From Catenulispora acidiphila DSM 44928 (lineage in GTDB: Bacteria > Actinomycetota > Actinomycetes > Streptomycetales > Catenulisporaceae), in NCBI RefSeq assembly GCF_000024025.1, contig NC_013131.1, positions 5,394,001 to 5,458,000 of the forward strand: a DNA stretch of 64,000 bases, given 5' to 3'. Every line of letters begins with the position of its first letter. The stretch's first letter is position 1. A program made the translations under genes and the position numbers. Of this stretch, positions 53,168-61,409 are shown in pieces. The notes beneath the pieces were generated by a model. That model made no database searches and was not told the DNA's origin. It was given only the letters and a program-made list of their open reading frames with translations.

Positions 53168-55003
53168 TTGAGGACGAATCCACGGCAGCACATCCTGGAT
53201 ACCTGGCGGGCGTTCGCGCGCGAGACGTTCAGCAGCGGGGAGTGGGCTTGGGGCGGTCGCTACCCGTCGAACAGCATTAGCGACGCCGAGCAGATCCTCG
53301 TGCTCCTCTACCCCGCGACCGAGGTGCCCGGCTTCCGGCTGGACCGCCCGGACGCCATCGAGGACGACGTGCTCGCGGTGCTCAAGCCCATGGGCAGCGG
53401 GCTGGACATCCCGATGCGGATGCTGGAAGCCCTGGAGGACTATCTGGCTCGCTATGCCGACGAGGAGGGCCGCCCGACCTTCGGCGGCGGCTCCTACCTG
53501 CTGACGGAGGAGCCCGGCGCCGAGGTGAAGCCGGAGCAGGCGGAGTATGACATCACCGAGTCGTATTCGATCTCCGTCACCCTGTGTCTGTCGGCGAAGG
53601 GCTTCCTGCGCGAGTTCCAGCGCACGGTCGAGCGGCGGGAGCTGCAGAGCCGGATCGACGTGGCGGTCACGGCCCTGGACCTGCGCCTGACCGCGGCCAT
53701 GGTCGGACTGCTGCGCTCCTTCGTCGTCAACGTCCTGAGTCCGGACACGCCGGCCGAAGCCGTGCTGCTGCGCACCGTCAGCCAGGGCAGGGCCGTGGGA
53801 CGGACCCTGACTCAGGACCTGCGCGGCCAATTGCAGCCGGTCCGCGACAAGCTGCCGGAGCTGACCTTCGGTCTCCCGCCGGAGAACGAGCAGATACTGC
53901 GCGACGATCCGGAGCGCTTCTTCGAATGCGGCTGGACCTGGGGGGTGGCGCAGGACGCCGCCGACATCGACCTGCCCGCGGCCGAGGACGTGCGGCAGCC
54001 GCAGGGCGTCGCCGAGTCCCGTCCAGTGCTGCACTTCACGGTCAACGCGCTCGACGGCCTGGCCGACCTCTTCTCCATCCGCACCTCCCGGCAAGGCCTG
54101 CTGACACCGGAACAGCAGCCCTTGCGTGAGGCGCTGAACCTGCGCTGGGGTCTAGCGTTGCAGTACTGGTCCACGATCGCGACCTTCGGCTCCGCCCGCT
54201 GGCCGATCGAGGACGTGCCGTGGCAGTCCACCGACGGCCAGAGCTCGCCCTACTTCTCCGAACTGGTCGTCTCGATCGTCGCCTTGGCCCAGCAGGGCGG
54301 CGGCGCCGACGGCACCATCGGGCGCAGCGTGGCGGTTCTCGAAGAACTCGGACAGCGCGGGCTGGTGAGCCGCCGCGCGACCGACGACGACCGCGGCGTG
54401 CTGCTGCACGATCCGGGCGTCCTGATGGCCTTGCGGGGATCGGAGGAGGAGGGCCCGCCACTGGCCCGGTCCTACAACGGCTACGCCGCCACCCTGGCCA
54501 AGACCGCGCTGCGGGTGGCGAGCGTCAGCACCAGTCGACGCAACCGGGCGCGCCTGATAGAGGTCGCGGACACGGCGGTGGACCATCTGCTCGCCCGGCG
54601 GCAGCAGCCTGACGGGCTGTGGGACCACCCGGACAACATCTTCCATCGGTCCGACCCGGCACCCTCCACACCCGCCTGGGACATGACCCACAACGTCGTC
54701 GAGGTCTTCGTCGCAGCGTCCTCCCTGGTCAGCGCCCCGCCGCTGGCCGACCAGGGCCAGGTCGACCAGGCCAACGCCAAGATCGCCGAAGCCCGCCACA
54801 TCCTGGACCAGGAGCGGCTGACCGCGCCCACGGCCGGCGGCTCCCTGCTGCAGAAGCTGCTCCGGGAGGCCGAACAGTCGCTGAACCGCGCCGACTCGCT
54901 GGCCTCGAAGCGACCGGCGACCGCTGCGGCGCTCGCCGACAAGGTGCTCAGAGATCTGGACGAACTGGCCTTCGCCCGCCAAGCCGCGAGCAGGAGCGCA
55001 TGA
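53168..55003 (+). CDS. SCO2524-like large helical protein, cassette 1
   Basis: A 611-residue protein of unknown function. From memory it resembles the uncharacterised SCO2524 family; I could not check this. The N-terminus TNPRQHILDTWRAFARETFSSGEWAWGGRYPSNSISDAEQILVLLYPATE is the most conserved part between the two cassettes. The middle has FECGWTWGVAQDA, LHFTVNALDGLADLFSIR and PYFSELVVSIVALAQQGG. The C-terminal part, AVDHLLARRQQPDGLWDHPDN, recalls alpha/alpha-toroid repeats of prenyltransferase- or squalene-cyclase-like proteins. TTG 53168 with AGGGGG 6 bases upstream is preferred; ATG 53135 is in frame. The next gene starts 1 base after the stop. Confidence 0.8.
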   Translation: MRTNPRQHILDTWRAFARETFSSGEWAWGGRYPSNSISDAEQILVLLYPATEVPGFRLDRPDAIEDDVLAVLKPMGSGLDIPMRMLEALEDYLARYADEEGRPTFGGGSYLLTEEPGAEVKPEQAEYDITESYSISVTLCLSAKGFLREFQRTVERRELQSRIDVAVTALDLRLTAAMVGLLRSFVVNVLSPDTPAEAVLLRTVSQGRAVGRTLTQDLRGQLQPVRDKLPELTFGLPPENEQILRDDPERFFECGWTWGVAQDAADIDLPAAEDVRQPQGVAESRPVLHFTVNALDGLADLFSIRTSRQGLLTPEQQPLREALNLRWGLALQYWSTIATFGSARWPIEDVPWQSTDGQSSPYFSELVVSIVALAQQGGGADGTIGRSVAVLEELGQRGLVSRRATDDDRGVLLHDPGVLMALRGSEEEGPPLARSYNGYAATLAKTALRVASVSTSRRNRARLIEVADTAVDHLLARRQQPDGLWDHPDNIFHRSDPAPSTPAWDMTHNVVEVFVAASSLVSAPPLADQGQVDQANAKIAEARHILDQERLTAPTAGGSLLQKLLREAEQSLNRADSLASKRPATAAALADKVLRDLDELAFARQAASRSA

Positions 55004-55004
55004 C

Positions 55005-55925
55005 GTGCTGATATTCGCCACCTCCGACAAGGGAGGCACGGGGCGCTCGGTGACCAGCTGCAACATGGCCTACCGGCGGGCACTGCAAGGCGAGGCGGTC
55101 GCCTATCTCGATTTCGACTTCGGATCGCCGACCGCGGGCGCGATCTTCGACGTTCCCAAGGCCGAGCGCGGCGTGGACGCCTCCGGCCTGCACTCCTACT
55201 TCACCAAGCACACCGAGGCCCAACAGCTCGACACGGCCCTGCACTCCGACAGCGACACGCTGCGCGACCTGCCCCGCATCTCCGGCGCCAGCCGCTTGGT
55301 CCTGCTGCCGGGAGACAGAGACGGCGGAGAGTTCTCGATCAGCGCGGACATGCCCGCCCGGTGCGCGCAGCTGTTCCTCAAGCTGGACCGCGAGTTCGAC
55401 TTATGCATCGTCGATCTGTCGGCCGGCCGCTCCTACGCCGTCGACCTGGTCCTGGAAGCCACCGCCCGGCCCGAGCTGGCCGCGCTGACCAGCCGCTGGC
55501 TGGTCTTCCACTGCTGGACCAAGCAGCACATCCTGGCCGCGCACGGCCTGGTGTTCGGCGAGAAGGGGCTGCTCAAGGCTGGCGAGCGCCGCGGCCACGA
55601 CCCCCAGAGGCTGAACAACTCCGTGCGCTACGTGCGCACCGCGGTAGTGGACCTGGGAGTTGATCAGGAGTCAGTGACCCGGCCGGCCCAGGGCGCGTGG
55701 CTGCGCGCCTATGACCAGAAGCTGAGAGAGCAGGCTGACAAGCTCCGGATGGGCCGGGCCCGCCTGGCCGGGCAGATCCCCTACGACCCGATGCTCCAAT
55801 GGAGCGAGCAAGTGATCGACGACTCCGACGTAAGCGGGTTGAAGATCGCCAACCAGGCCACCGTACAGGCCTTCGAGGACCTCGCCGCGAGACTGTCGGA
55901 CGAGAGATTCTGGGAAGGGCTGTGA
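55005..55925 (+). CDS. SCO2523-like ParA/MinD-fold ATPase with variant P-loop, cassette 1
   Basis: A 306-residue protein. MLIFATSDKGGTGRSVTSCNMAYR has the deviant Walker A of ParA/MinD ATPases with the signature lysine K9 kept, but arginine (R14) instead of the second, phosphate-binding lysine. VAYLDFDFGSPTAGAIF (residues about 30-46) and FDLCIVDLSAGRSYAVDLV follow, as in MinD-like proteins. No membrane amphipathic helix is obvious at the C-terminus. It resembles the SCO2523 'variant P-loop' family. The GTG start lies 1 base after the SCO2524-like gene, and its stop overlaps the next start (GTGA), giving a tight operon. Confidence 0.85.
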   Translation: MLIFATSDKGGTGRSVTSCNMAYRRALQGEAVAYLDFDFGSPTAGAIFDVPKAERGVDASGLHSYFTKHTEAQQLDTALHSDSDTLRDLPRISGASRLVLLPGDRDGGEFSISADMPARCAQLFLKLDREFDLCIVDLSAGRSYAVDLVLEATARPELAALTSRWLVFHCWTKQHILAAHGLVFGEKGLLKAGERRGHDPQRLNNSVRYVRTAVVDLGVDQESVTRPAQGAWLRAYDQKLREQADKLRMGRARLAGQIPYDPMLQWSEQVIDDSDVSGLKIANQATVQAFEDLAARLSDERFWEGL

Positions 55926-56959
55926 CGGCCGTGGACGTGAGCTACGACGAAGTGACCCAGACCGCGAAGGTGGACGCGGTGCCGCTGGGCCACCTCTCCG
56001 TCGAGACCGGGCACCTGTACCTGGACGACTTCGCCGAGGGGGACCGCAAGATCGCCCGACAGCTCGAGCAGGCCGCGCCCTGGCTGGAGGCGGCGGGCAA
56101 GCGGATCCGCAAACGGTTCGGACGCAATGCCCGGATCAGCACCTGCTTCCTGGTCGACGACTACACCCCGACTCGTTCAAGTCTGGACCAGCCCACGCCT
56201 TCGGAGGTGGTGGACATCGTCACAGCCGCCGCCGACCAGGCCGGATTCAAGATCGACTACCTGGCCAGGGAGGCCGGCTGCGCGGTCGCCTGCGAGCGCC
56301 CTTATTCAGGGCCGCGCGACCAGAGCGCGCTGGCGGACATCGTCGCCGGGCTGATCGTCGAGGAAGCCGCGGTCGGCGCCAACGGCTCCCGGCCGCCGAC
56401 GGTGCAGACCGGGTGGCTGTCCAACGGCGAGCGCTCGCCGGCCGTCGCCGTGGCGATGGACGCGCCGGACTGGGAGCCGCCGGAGGAGTTCGGAAGGTAC
56501 CGGCATTCGGTGTTCGTCGACGTCGAACTGTGGAACCTCGACAGGTCCCTTTCAGACTCCGAGCGGCAGTACTCATCCGCGCTGCTGTCCTCGGTGTGGC
56601 ATCTCCTGCGGCTGGGCCTGCTGCGCGATGCTGGAAAGGCCGTCGCCAAGCCATACCGATTCGGTCCTGGCGAGGCCTTCCCCGACCTGTGGTCGCAGCT
56701 GCCGAGCATCACGCAGCTGACCCAGGACGCCGCGCCCTTCGCCGCCTATCAGGTCTTTTCCATACTCCCGCCGTACTTCCGCGCGGCCGAACACGCCGCC
56801 GAGATCATCATCGACCACCTGCGGTTTGACGGAGCAGTTCTGAAGCAGACCGCCGACCGCGCCCGGGACGAGACGAACCCGGTCACACTGCCCGACAATC
56901 CGGTGGGCCGAATCAGCCATCTGTTCTTCGATGACGTCCATGTCACGCACAACGACTGA
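55922..56959 (+). CDS. SCO2522-like protein, cassette 1
   Basis: A 345-residue protein of unknown function, coupled to the P-loop ATPase gene by a GTGA overlap (GTG 55922). Blocks shared with the copy in cassette 2 are HLSVETGHLYLDDFAEG, ISTCFLVDDYTP, IDYLAREAGCAVAC, GSRPPTVQTGWLSNGER, HSVFVDVELW, RQYSSALLSSVWHLLRLGLLR and a closing GRISHLFFDDV. The conserved Asp/Glu pairs in the first two blocks could form a metal or nucleotide site, but no known catalytic motif is recognised. Resemblance to the SCO2522 family is from memory. Confidence 0.8.
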   Translation: MTAVDVSYDEVTQTAKVDAVPLGHLSVETGHLYLDDFAEGDRKIARQLEQAAPWLEAAGKRIRKRFGRNARISTCFLVDDYTPTRSSLDQPTPSEVVDIVTAAADQAGFKIDYLAREAGCAVACERPYSGPRDQSALADIVAGLIVEEAAVGANGSRPPTVQTGWLSNGERSPAVAVAMDAPDWEPPEEFGRYRHSVFVDVELWNLDRSLSDSERQYSSALLSSVWHLLRLGLLRDAGKAVAKPYRFGPGEAFPDLWSQLPSITQLTQDAAPFAAYQVFSILPPYFRAAEHAAEIIIDHLRFDGAVLKQTADRARDETNPVTLPDNPVGRISHLFFDDVHVTHND

Positions 56960-57929
56960 CTACGGCGCGCGTCTGGCCCAGCCCGAGGACGCCACGCGAC
57001 CGTTCCTGGCCTTGGGCGAGATCCGCACCTGCCTGATCCAGAACCGGGGAACGTTGTCCCAGCCGACGAGCGTGGCCCTGATGCAGCTGACCCCCGGCTC
57101 CCCGGTGAGCAAGGTGGACCGGCCGGTGCGGCGCGTGGTTTCTCCGGAGCAGGTCACCGGCGTCGACTGCCGACTCCAGATCGCCCGCGAGGGCCGCGGC
57201 CGGGCGATCGGCACGGTGCTGAGCCACGCCGTGGTCACCAACGGCCGGATCCTGCAGGGCACCGCGCATGCCGCGCTCACCAAGGCGACCTCCGACGAGC
57301 GCCGCGAGTGGCAGCATTACCTACGGCGCCGGGGCGCGCTGGAAGTACTCGGCTCGCCGAAGCCACAAAACGTCATCGACGGCTACCTGACCGACCTCTC
57401 CCCGGCTCGCGGCCTTGACCTGACCTCGATCAGCGACCGCATCATCGACACGGTGCAGCAGAGCAACCTGTTGAACCACAGCACGGCGCTGCGCGCCAGC
57501 ACCGCAGTGGTCCGCTGGGCCGCCACACTGGCGCCGGACGCCAAGCCGACCGTGGGGATACTCAAAAGCGACCTGTCGAACTTCCACGTCATCCGGCTGA
57601 GCGGGACGCCGGAAGACCTGCCGATGCTGATCCGGTTCTGTCAGGAGTTCGCGCTGCACGAGTGGCTGCTCACCACCGTGCAGGACGTCATCATCCCCCG
57701 CGCCGAGACGGACATCGCCCGGGACCGGGACCCCCTGGACGCCCTGCTGTTCGCGCTCAACGAGTTGGTGCCGCTATGGATGCCGCCCACCTACTTGAGC
57801 CCGGGAATGAAGGCGTTGTGGGACGCCCTCGAGAGCCGGACGCACTTCTCACTCCTGTTCGGGCGTCAGGTCTCGCGGATACGGGACCTGCGAGACCAGG
57901 TGAGAATCAGGCCACTGCGGAGGTCCTGA
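56931..57929 (+). CDS. SCO2521-like protein, cassette 1
   Basis: A 332-residue protein of unknown function. It overlaps the SCO2522-like gene by 29 bases from ATG 56931 (ATG 56940 is also possible). The shared features with the partner gene at 59425 are an N-terminal LGEIRTCLIQNRGTLS-type strand, IGTVLSHAVVTNGRILQGTAHA, LPMLIRFCQEFALHEWLLTTVQD and a C-terminal SPGMKALWDALESRTHFSLLFGRQVSRIRDLRDQV. No signal peptide, membrane helix or known enzyme motif is seen. It is the last of four tightly packed cassette genes; the next gene starts 151 bases on. Confidence 0.78.
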   Translation: MTSMSRTTTDYGARLAQPEDATRPFLALGEIRTCLIQNRGTLSQPTSVALMQLTPGSPVSKVDRPVRRVVSPEQVTGVDCRLQIAREGRGRAIGTVLSHAVVTNGRILQGTAHAALTKATSDERREWQHYLRRRGALEVLGSPKPQNVIDGYLTDLSPARGLDLTSISDRIIDTVQQSNLLNHSTALRASTAVVRWAATLAPDAKPTVGILKSDLSNFHVIRLSGTPEDLPMLIRFCQEFALHEWLLTTVQDVIIPRAETDIARDRDPLDALLFALNELVPLWMPPTYLSPGMKALWDALESRTHFSLLFGRQVSRIRDLRDQVRIRPLRRS

Positions 57930-58048
57930 GACTCGCGCCGCACCGCACCGGTAATATCACGAACGTTCATATCAATTGTCACTACAGCGTGTTCACCATT
58001 GCTTTGCTGCGACACAATCGCAGGAGCAGCAGGTCACAGGGGGAATCG

Positions 58049-58084
58049 ATGGACAGGCCGCGCCGGGCGGAAAAGCTGTGGTGA
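58049..58084 (+). CDS. 11-residue leader peptide frame overlapping the pore-like gene start
   Basis: ATG 58049 encodes MDRPRRAEKLW and stops at TGA 58082-58084. AGGGGGAATCG immediately before it is the best ribosome site in this region. Its stop overlaps the GTG start of the membrane protein (GTGA at 58081-58084). It may be a leader ensuring translational coupling. The alternative is that it is the original N-terminus of the membrane protein, separated by a one-base change. Confidence 0.45.
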   Translation: MDRPRRAEKLW

Positions 58085-58923
58085 TCGCCGGACCCGCCGG
58101 GGAGGACGCGGCGCCGCTCGAGACGTTCAAAGACAGCCTGGTCTCCGCGGCGAACGCCATCGCCGAGGAACTGGCGCGCGCTGGGCGCCAGGGTCGGCTG
58201 GCCGAGGTCGAGAAAGGCATCCTCGAGCGGTACGTCAAGCGGTCCAAGCTGGCACGGCAGCGGTTCATCAAGGCCGGTGGATCGGCGTCGGTGATGCTGG
58301 CCCTGGAGGAGTTCCACCAGGCGGACGTCGAGTTCGAACAAGTGCTGGCTCCCGAGGTCGCCGCGTTGCTGGCGGCATATGTGGAGGCCAACGGTCAGAA
58401 GTGGCTCAGCGAGAGCGACGCGACCATCATCGGCGGCTCTCTGGAGACGACCGGTGCCGCCCTGCTGGCCGCCGGGCTGCCGCTGTTCGCCGAGAACGCG
58501 TTCCGGCAGGCCGGGACGCTCTACCGGAGGTTCAACGACTCCTCGGGTGAAGACCGCTGCAAGTACCTGGCGGCAGCGGCACACCGGGTCTCGCTCCCCC
58601 GCTGGAGCGGCAAGCGGCTGTTGGCGGACCTGCAGGCGGTGCTGTTCGGGTACGGATACCGGCCGCTGCGGCTGCTGGTGTGGATCCTGGTCCTGGTCGC
58701 CGGCTTCACGGTCTGGCTGCTCGCCCTGCCCCGCACCGGGGGCGCGAACGAGTCCGAGGCCTTCTATGTCGCCGTGCAGAATTTCGTGAACCCGATGGGC
58801 CTGGGCGACGTCAGGCTGCTGTCAGGCCCGTGGAAACCGGTCCTGGAAATCGAGACTTATACCGGCGATGTCTTCCGGAACCTGTTCTTCGTGCTGCTCA
58901 TCCGCCGGCTCTTCCGGCTGTGA
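58081..58923 (+). CDS. Membrane protein with a degenerate pore-loop-like C-terminus
   Basis: About 280 residues from GTG 58081. Residues 1-170 are helical and soluble (ETFKDSLVSAANAIAEELARAGRQGR...). A transmembrane helix (LVWILVLVAGFTVWLLAL, about 199-216) follows, then AFYVAVQNFVNPMGLGDVRLLSG and a second hydrophobic helix VFRNLFFVLLIRRLF. This order (helix, pore loop ending GxGD, helix, basic end) resembles two-helix ion-channel modules appended to actinobacterial soluble domains, with NPMGLGD where a K+ channel has TVGYGD. Function unknown. It follows cassette 1 and its last 102 bases overlap the convergent GNAT gene. Confidence 0.65.
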   Translation: MIAGPAGEDAAPLETFKDSLVSAANAIAEELARAGRQGRLAEVEKGILERYVKRSKLARQRFIKAGGSASVMLALEEFHQADVEFEQVLAPEVAALLAAYVEANGQKWLSESDATIIGGSLETTGAALLAAGLPLFAENAFRQAGTLYRRFNDSSGEDRCKYLAAAAHRVSLPRWSGKRLLADLQAVLFGYGYRPLRLLVWILVLVAGFTVWLLALPRTGGANESEAFYVAVQNFVNPMGLGDVRLLSGPWKPVLEIETYTGDVFRNLFFVLLIRRLFRL

Positions 58924-59397
58924 CGCCGCGAGCACAGTGGGCAGCAGCAGAGTGAGGATCTTGCGCGGCATGCCGTCCCCGATGTCACCCTCCTTGATCT
59001 GGCCGGTGTCCTGGAATCCGGCCTGGATGTACAAGGCGTAGGCCGCCAGATTGCCCGGCTCGACGGTGAGCTTGATGGTGTCCATGTCACGGCTGCGCAG
59101 CTCCACGATGGACTCGTCGAGCAGCGCGCGCCCGATGTGCTCGCCGCGCCGCTCGGAGTGGACCCCGAGCGCCAGGATCCAGCCCACGCGCGGGTCGTCC
59201 ATGGCCCGCGTGGTCAGCGCGTAGCCCCAGACCCCCTCGAGGTCCTCGGCGACCAGCCATGCCTCGCCCGAGGTGCCGTAGAGTTGAAGAAGCGCGGAAT
59301 GGGAGAAACCCAGGTGGCCGAACAGCTGGCTTTCGAGTTCTGCGATACGGTACAGATCTCCCGGGCGCGCCGTTCTCACTGACAGAGGCTCCCCCAC
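58822..59397 (-). CDS. GNAT acetyltransferase (RimI-like) between the two cassettes
   Basis: A 191-residue protein: MGEPLSVRTARPGDLYRIAELESQLFG (GNAT start), ILALGVHSERRGEHIGRALLDESIVELRSRDMDTIKLTVEPGNLAAYALYIQAGFQDTGQIKEG (acetyl-CoA loop RRGEHIG and the RimI-type N-x-x-A-x-x-L-Y-x-x-x-G-F). The C-terminal 35 residues are encoded where it overlaps the pore-like membrane protein gene tail to tail. It may modify a cassette protein or be unrelated. Upstream of its start, 27 bases separate it from the end of cassette 2. Confidence 0.85.
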   Translation of the reverse strand: MGEPLSVRTARPGDLYRIAELESQLFGHLGFSHSALLQLYGTSGEAWLVAEDLEGVWGYALTTRAMDDPRVGWILALGVHSERRGEHIGRALLDESIVELRSRDMDTIKLTVEPGNLAAYALYIQAGFQDTGQIKEGDIGDGMPRKILTLLLPTVLAASQPEEPADEQHEEQVPEDIAGISLDFQDRFPRA

Positions 59398-59424
59398 CCC
59401 GTCCCCTGACTATCGATCTAACCC

Positions 59425-60396
59425 TTACGCGAACTCCTTGTGCAGAGTCCCGTCGATCGCTTTTAGTGTCAACAGCGACACTTCATCCCTTACCCGCGTC
59501 AAAGTGGACTGCCACCCCCGACTCAGTTGCGCGTCACGCTCCAACGCCTTCCAGATCCACTGGGTCGGCTCTGACAGGTAGGCCGTCGGATTCCACATGT
59601 GGCCCAGGTAGCTCAGCGCCGGACCCAGCTCGTCGATGGGCCGGGGCGCGCGTCCGGACCGGTCGAAGGCGTTCTTCAGCGCCGCCAGCAGCCAGTGGTG
59701 CAGCGCCAGCGTCTCGCAGAACTCGACGATGCTCGGGAGCAGGGCGGTCGGCGCGGTCATGCGCACCCGGAACCCGCCGTCTTCGCCGGCGACGACCTCT
59801 GCCTGCATCTCGGCGTCGTCGCGAACCAGCACCGCCCAGCGCAGCCGGCCGGCCTCGGTGCGCATCCGGGCACGGCGGTCCACCTGCGGCACCGCGTCCA
59901 GCCGGGACATGATGTGCGCCCCTATCCCGGCGAGGTCCAGCAGACCGGCGCCGGACTCAGTGGTGAGGAACCCGGCTACAAGGTCGGCCGGGTCGGCCTT
60001 GTTCACCGCCTCGACAGTTCCGGTGCGCGCGGCGTAGTACGACCACGGCATGCGGCGCGTGGAAGCGTCCAGGACCACGTCCACGCGCGCGGAGCCCTGC
60101 AGCACATGACCGGCGGTGAGCAGGGCGCGGGCCCGGACCGTGCCGACGACGCGCGGCTGGGTGCGGCTGGTGGCCAGGGCGCAGTCCACCCCGTAGAACA
60201 GGTCGGGGGACACCACCTGGTCCTCCGGGTAGCGACGCGTGGCGGCGCCGACGCCGGGCAGCAGCTTGAGCGCCTGCCGGGCCGCGTCGAGCGGCAGCGG
60301 CCCGGAGGTGTTCAGCAGGTTGGTGACGACCACTCCCAGGACCACGGCCGGCGAGTGCCTGGCGGGGGGGTCCAGGGGCGCGCCGGAGCGCGCCAT
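59425..60396 (-). CDS. SCO2521-like protein, cassette 2
   Basis: A 323-residue counterpart of the gene at 56931. It shares VVGTVRARALLTAGHVLQGSARVD, DLVAGFLTTESGAGLLDLAGIGAHIMSRLD, LLPSIVEFCETLALHHWLLAALKNAFD and WNPTAYLSEPTQWIWKALERDAQLSRGWQSTLTRVRDEV with it in the same order, although the sequences have diverged strongly. The function is unknown. ATG 60396 shares a base with the TGA of the SCO2522-like gene (TGATG). It is the last gene of cassette 2, pointing toward cassette 1. Confidence 0.78.
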   Translation of the reverse strand: MARSGAPLDPPARHSPAVVLGVVVTNLLNTSGPLPLDAARQALKLLPGVGAATRRYPEDQVVSPDLFYGVDCALATSRTQPRVVGTVRARALLTAGHVLQGSARVDVVLDASTRRMPWSYYAARTGTVEAVNKADPADLVAGFLTTESGAGLLDLAGIGAHIMSRLDAVPQVDRRARMRTEAGRLRWAVLVRDDAEMQAEVVAGEDGGFRVRMTAPTALLPSIVEFCETLALHHWLLAALKNAFDRSGRAPRPIDELGPALSYLGHMWNPTAYLSEPTQWIWKALERDAQLSRGWQSTLTRVRDEVSLLTLKAIDGTLHKEFA

Positions 60397-61409
60397 CAGT
60401 CGACGCCGTCGAGGAAGTGGTGGCTCACCCGGTCGGCCACGGCGCTCGGCAGCGGCACGCTCTTCTCCGCCGCCCGCACCTGGAGCGACTCGTCCACACC
60501 GGGATCGACCAGGAAGTGGTCGACGATGGTGCGCACGGCGTGCTCGATGCCGAGGAAGTCGCTCGGCATGATACTCAGCGCACGATAGGCGTAGAAGGGC
60601 TTGGCCGCCGGATTGACCTTCACGATGTCCGGGAACACGGTCCAGTCGTTGGACCACTCCGCCGGCTGGTCGGCGACCGCGAGGGCCGGCGCGCCGTCGT
60701 GGCGCAGCAGCCCCAGCCGAATCAACTGCCAGACCGCCGCCAGAAAGGGACAGGAGTACTGCCTCCTCGCCAGCACGACATCATCGTCGGCGCCGGGCTC
60801 GGCGAAGTCCCGCCACAGCTCGACGTCGAGGAAGATCGAGTGGTTCAGCTTGCTGAACTCGACCGCGGGCTCCCAGGCGTGGCCGCGCATGGCGGACAGG
60901 ACCTTGCCCTCGCGCGCCGGCTTGCCGTTGGCCAGCCAGCCGGAGCGCACCGTCGGCGGACGGGAACCGGTGGTGATCTCCGGCTCCGGCTCCTGCAACA
61001 GGCGCCGCGCGACGAGCTCGGCGATCCGGGTCCCGTCGGCCCGGACCGCACAGGAGGACTCGCGGGCGAAATAGTCGATCCGCACCCCGGCGTCGGCCGA
61101 CAGACGCAGCAGTTTCTCGATTATGTCCTTGGCATCCGGCCAGCGCTGGAAATAGTCGTCGATCAGGAAGCAGGTACTCACTCGCGGCTTCTCAGTCCCG
61201 CAGACCACTGAGGCCTCGGCGGCGGCCAGCCACGGCCGGACCCGCTCGAACTGCGCCCTGATCGGGTCCTCGCCGTTCTCCAGGTCCTCCATGTAGAAGT
61301 GGCCGACTTCCACCGACAGGTGCGACAGCGGCAGGTTCTGTACCGTGGTGCCCTGACTGAGCTCCTGGAAGACCGGTGTCAGGGGCGCGCTTTGCGCTGT
61401 CGCAGTCAT
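60396..61409 (-). CDS. SCO2522-like protein, cassette 2
   Basis: A 337-residue counterpart of the gene at 55922. Shared blocks in order: HLSVEVGHFYMEDLENG, VSTCFLIDDYFQRW, VRIDYFARESSCAVRA, GSRPPTVRSGWLANGKPAREG, HSIFLDVELW, RRQYSCPFLAAVWQLIRLGLLR, ALSIMPSDFLGIEHAVRTIVDHFL and DRVSHHFLDGVD. The acidic pair in the VEVGHFYMED/LIDDY blocks is conserved in both copies. ATG 61409 overlaps the ATPase stop (TGATG). An unknown family; no enzyme is assigned. Confidence 0.8.
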   Translation of the reverse strand: MTATAQSAPLTPVFQELSQGTTVQNLPLSHLSVEVGHFYMEDLENGEDPIRAQFERVRPWLAAAEASVVCGTEKPRVSTCFLIDDYFQRWPDAKDIIEKLLRLSADAGVRIDYFARESSCAVRADGTRIAELVARRLLQEPEPEITTGSRPPTVRSGWLANGKPAREGKVLSAMRGHAWEPAVEFSKLNHSIFLDVELWRDFAEPGADDDVVLARRQYSCPFLAAVWQLIRLGLLRHDGAPALAVADQPAEWSNDWTVFPDIVKVNPAAKPFYAYRALSIMPSDFLGIEHAVRTIVDHFLVDPGVDESLQVRAAEKSVPLPSAVADRVSHHFLDGVD

